Shown here piece after piece: positions 14,024-15,647 of a DNA stretch of 15,647 bases; the stretch's first letter is position 1; each line of letters starts with the position of its first letter. The stretch is from Gemmatimonadota bacterium (GTDB lineage Bacteria > Gemmatimonadota > Gemmatimonadetes > Longimicrobiales > RSA9). Both the position numbers and the translations under genes were made by a program. Where the stretch lies: positions 1 to 15,647 of the forward strand of contig VEPF01000296.1 in NCBI GenBank assembly GCA_012027055.1, given 5' to 3'. The notes under the pieces were generated by a model. It saw only the letters and a program-made list of their open reading frames with translations. It did no database searches and was not told the DNA's origin.

Positions 14024-14732
14024 ATGCGACCGCATAAGTCTCTATCAGCCTTGTTGCTCATGGCCGTTATCCTGGCGGCCGCACTCGCGCTCCTGGCCGG
14101 ATCCGCCGCCCCCCGACGTCTGCCGGCGTCACCTCGAGCAGTGCAACTACGCCCACCACAACAGCGGCACGATCACGTGGGAGGCCAGGCTCAGGATCAA
14201 TGAGGACAAGGCGCTGGCCAACGCCCGAGTCCTCGACGACCGGGAGGAGATCACCGTAACGGTCGCCGACGGTGCGGCCAGCTGCACCAGCTCGGAGCGG
14301 AAGGCCGACGGCACCACCTACGAGTACGGCAAGGCGGTGGCAGAGGGTCATGACTCGGCATCGTACAACGGGCCGGGGCTGGTGACGGTGGAGTTCGGCA
14401 GGGGCATCGAGGGCGATCCCGACCGGGGCACGGCCGACCAGCCCGACCAGGACTGGTACCAGATCCGGTTTGCCTGTCCGGTGGTGGGCGGGCGGCGCCT
14501 GGCCGTGGATCTCCGGACCGGGGAACGAACGATCAACGCGATCCCGGCCGAAGCGCCGGCCCTCGACCACAACGACATGGAGATCTACCCGAAGCCCGAC
14601 AAATCCAAAGGGCTGGTGCTGGAAGGGAGCGAGACTTACGAGCCTCCCGAGGCGGACCCGGTGAACGGCGTGTCGGGCACCGTCACGGTACGCTGGTCGC
14701 TCAAGGCCAAACCGGGCTCCGTACTGAGATGA
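14024..14732 (+). pseudogene. Secreted protein of unknown function, apparently frameshifted at a C6 run
   Basis: GGAGG (14012-14016) precedes ATG 14024, which opens a good signal peptide (LLLMAVILAAALALLAGSAA). This frame then turns into low-complexity Pro/Arg/Gln sequence and stops at 14203. The frame one base ahead is open from 14010 to 14732, has no start codon before 14337, and reads as a sensible protein from the run CCCCCC (14109-14114) onward: DVCRRHLEQCNYAHH, TITWEARLRINEDKA and so on. Shifting +1 at the C-run gives one 235-residue secreted protein with several cysteines and a beta-rich look. Causes may be a one-base indel or assembly error in the homopolymer, real gene inactivation, or programmed +1 shifting at CCC-C. 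Family unknown. It is co-directional with and close to its neighbours. Confidence 0.7.
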
Positions 14733-14778
14733 CGGTAAGCTCATGCGCTACCGCGTAACGAACGCGAGGAGTGTTCCG

Positions 14779-15402
14779 ATGCGAGCAGCTACTTTCGCCG
14801 TCTTCGCCGTCTTCGCCGTCGCCAGCCTGCCTCCCGGCGACCTCGGTCGTGGCGAACGTGGGGTCGCCCACGCCAGCCCGATCACGCTCGATGGGACGCA
14901 GTCGCAGGACACCATCACGGGGCGGCTGACGGACATCACGCTGGTGATGGGCAACAGCCGCCGCCGCGCGGGCAACTACCACGGGAGCGGCATTGCACGC
15001 ATCTGCGGGTTCGGGCCGCTCCGCGATTTCAAGGGAATGGTCGATGGCTTCACGCTGTCGTTCCCGGACGGCGAGGACCTGGAGATCATCGATGTCGATT
15101 TCAGCGCGGACACGCTGCCGGTCGGCAGGACCACGACGAGCTTCTACATCTCGATCGGCCTGAAGGCGAAGCAGGGGGGTCGGCCCCCCGATTACGTCGT
15201 CAGGGCAAACCAGCCGAAGTACGGCGAAACGGGCAGTGCCACACTGACCTTCGCCGCCGGCACGCACACGCTCCATGTCACCGGTACGAACGACGAGGGC
15301 GAGACCATGGACATGACGGCGGTCTGCAAGCCGAAGGCCCGGCCGTCGCACGCGCGTGCTCTGCCGCCAGCCACCCCCGCCTTCGCGTTGCGCAAGGGAT
15401 AG
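14779..15402 (+). CDS. Secreted protein of unknown function
   Basis: ATG 14779 is preferred because GCGAGGAG (14763-14770) lies 8 bases upstream and it opens directly into a hydrophobic stretch (FAVFAVFAVASLPP). ATG 14743 in the same frame would give a longer charged N-region and has a weaker ribosome site. From 14779 the product is 207 residues. After the signal it has a basic stretch, then a beta-rich region (DGFTLSFPDGEDLEIIDVDF, FYISIGLKAK, SATLTFAAGTHTLHVTGTN), with two cysteines (ICGFG, AVCKP) that could pair. No family is recognised. The gene begins 46 bases after the frameshifted gene and is followed by another candidate start, so it is probably part of the same operon. Confidence 0.75.
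   Translation: MRAATFAVFAVFAVASLPPGDLGRGERGVAHASPITLDGTQSQDTITGRLTDITLVMGNSRRRAGNYHGSGIARICGFGPLRDFKGMVDGFTLSFPDGEDLEIIDVDFSADTLPVGRTTTSFYISIGLKAKQGGRPPDYVVRANQPKYGETGSATLTFAAGTHTLHVTGTNDEGETMDMTAVCKPKARPSHARALPPATPAFALRKG
14794..14820 (+). repeat. Three tandem TTCGCCGTC units in a signal-peptide core
   Basis: Three exact 9-base copies encode Phe-Ala-Val three times and make up the hydrophobic core of the signal peptide of the gene starting at 14779. Copy-number slippage would lengthen or shorten the core by three residues without shifting frame. Confidence 0.7.
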
Positions 15403-15421
15403 GGAGGAGACCCGCCATGTC

Positions 15422-15647
15422 ATGCCACGTTCCCGCGCGCGCAGTCCGGTCGGCGGGCGGCAAGGCCCGAAGGCGGATCTCATTTGCAGGTTGCTGGCCC
15501 TGAATCCGGCGATCACCGCGGTTAATGCGCCCGCGACCATAAGAGATCTCGCCAGCGCGTTGCAGCGCTACGGGGTGTACTGGAGTTCACTCCCGTCGGT
15601 TGACGCGCCGTGGGACTACGGGACCCGGGCCGAGGGCGCTGCAGCTG
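15422..15647 (+). CDS. Start of an unrecognised gene, cut by the window end
   Basis: A frame opens at ATG 15422 and stays open to the last base (75 codons; MPRSRARSPVGGRQ, then ADLICRLLALNPAITAVNAP and DLASALQRYGVYWSS). GGAGGAG (15403-15409) lies right after the stop of the previous gene, 12 bases before this ATG. A nearer ATG at 15417 in another frame gives only 28 codons before a stop at 15501-15503. The codon pattern in the longer frame is reasonable for coding DNA. No signal peptide and no family are seen. A frameshift or a start elsewhere is possible. Confidence 0.4.
   Translation, partial: MPRSRARSPVGGRQGPKADLICRLLALNPAITAVNAPATIRDLASALQRYGVYWSSLPSVDAPWDYGTRAEGAAA

Overview
The window is high-GC bacterial chromosomal DNA, tightly packed, with many secreted and lipid-anchored proteins. 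Cues such as signal peptides ending in an AQ-type site, a DFSADTVGSFPR-type beta-sandwich domain often seen in Gemmatimonadota envelope proteins, and a paired M16 peptidase cluster suggest Gemmatimonadota or a near relative. That placement is inference. No rRNA, tRNA, CRISPR array, integrase or transposase was seen.

Layout. (1) 1-3056 (+): 3' part of a large secreted protein with at least six tandem Ig-like beta-sandwich repeats of about 104 residues, followed by a 400-residue unrecognised C-terminal region and a strong hairpin. (2) 3234-7962 (+): a close-packed run of M48 metalloprotease lipoprotein, FKBP-type prolyl isomerase lipoprotein, histidine N-alpha-methyltransferase (EgtD/EanA), SufE-like persulfide carrier, and an EanB-type multi-rhodanese sulfurtransferase. 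The last four are joined by 4-base stop/start overlaps or a 1-base gap. (3) 8039-10965 (-): two overlapping M16B peptidase genes, one with the HxxEH zinc site and no R/Y pair, the other with the R/Y pair and no zinc site, which looks like a complementary heterodimer. (4) 10966-11327: the M16 promoter region, a decayed copy of the 3' end of an eanB-like gene with an in-frame stop, and a long inverted repeat. (5) 11328-12065 (-): a secreted protein of unknown function. (6) 12066-12443: a divergent, unusually AT-rich intergenic region. (7) 12444-15647 (+): four co-directional genes, three with clear signal peptides, all of unknown function. One appears frameshifted at a C6 run, and the last runs off the window.

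The most notable content is the egtD/eanA - sufE-like - eanB block. EanA makes hercynine from histidine. EanB, known from green sulfur bacteria, puts sulfur directly onto the imidazole ring to give ergothioneine without oxygen. Cys380, Tyr321, Glu313, Cys152 and Cys338 of the rhodanese here fall at exactly the spacing I recall for Cys412, Tyr353, Glu345, Cys184 and Cys370 of Chlorobium EanB. A SufE-like gene translationally coupled between the two suggests that sulfur reaches EanB by a protein persulfide relay from a cysteine desulfurase, rather than only from free polysulfide. The eanB-like remnant 3.1 kb downstream suggests a past duplication or rearrangement of this locus.
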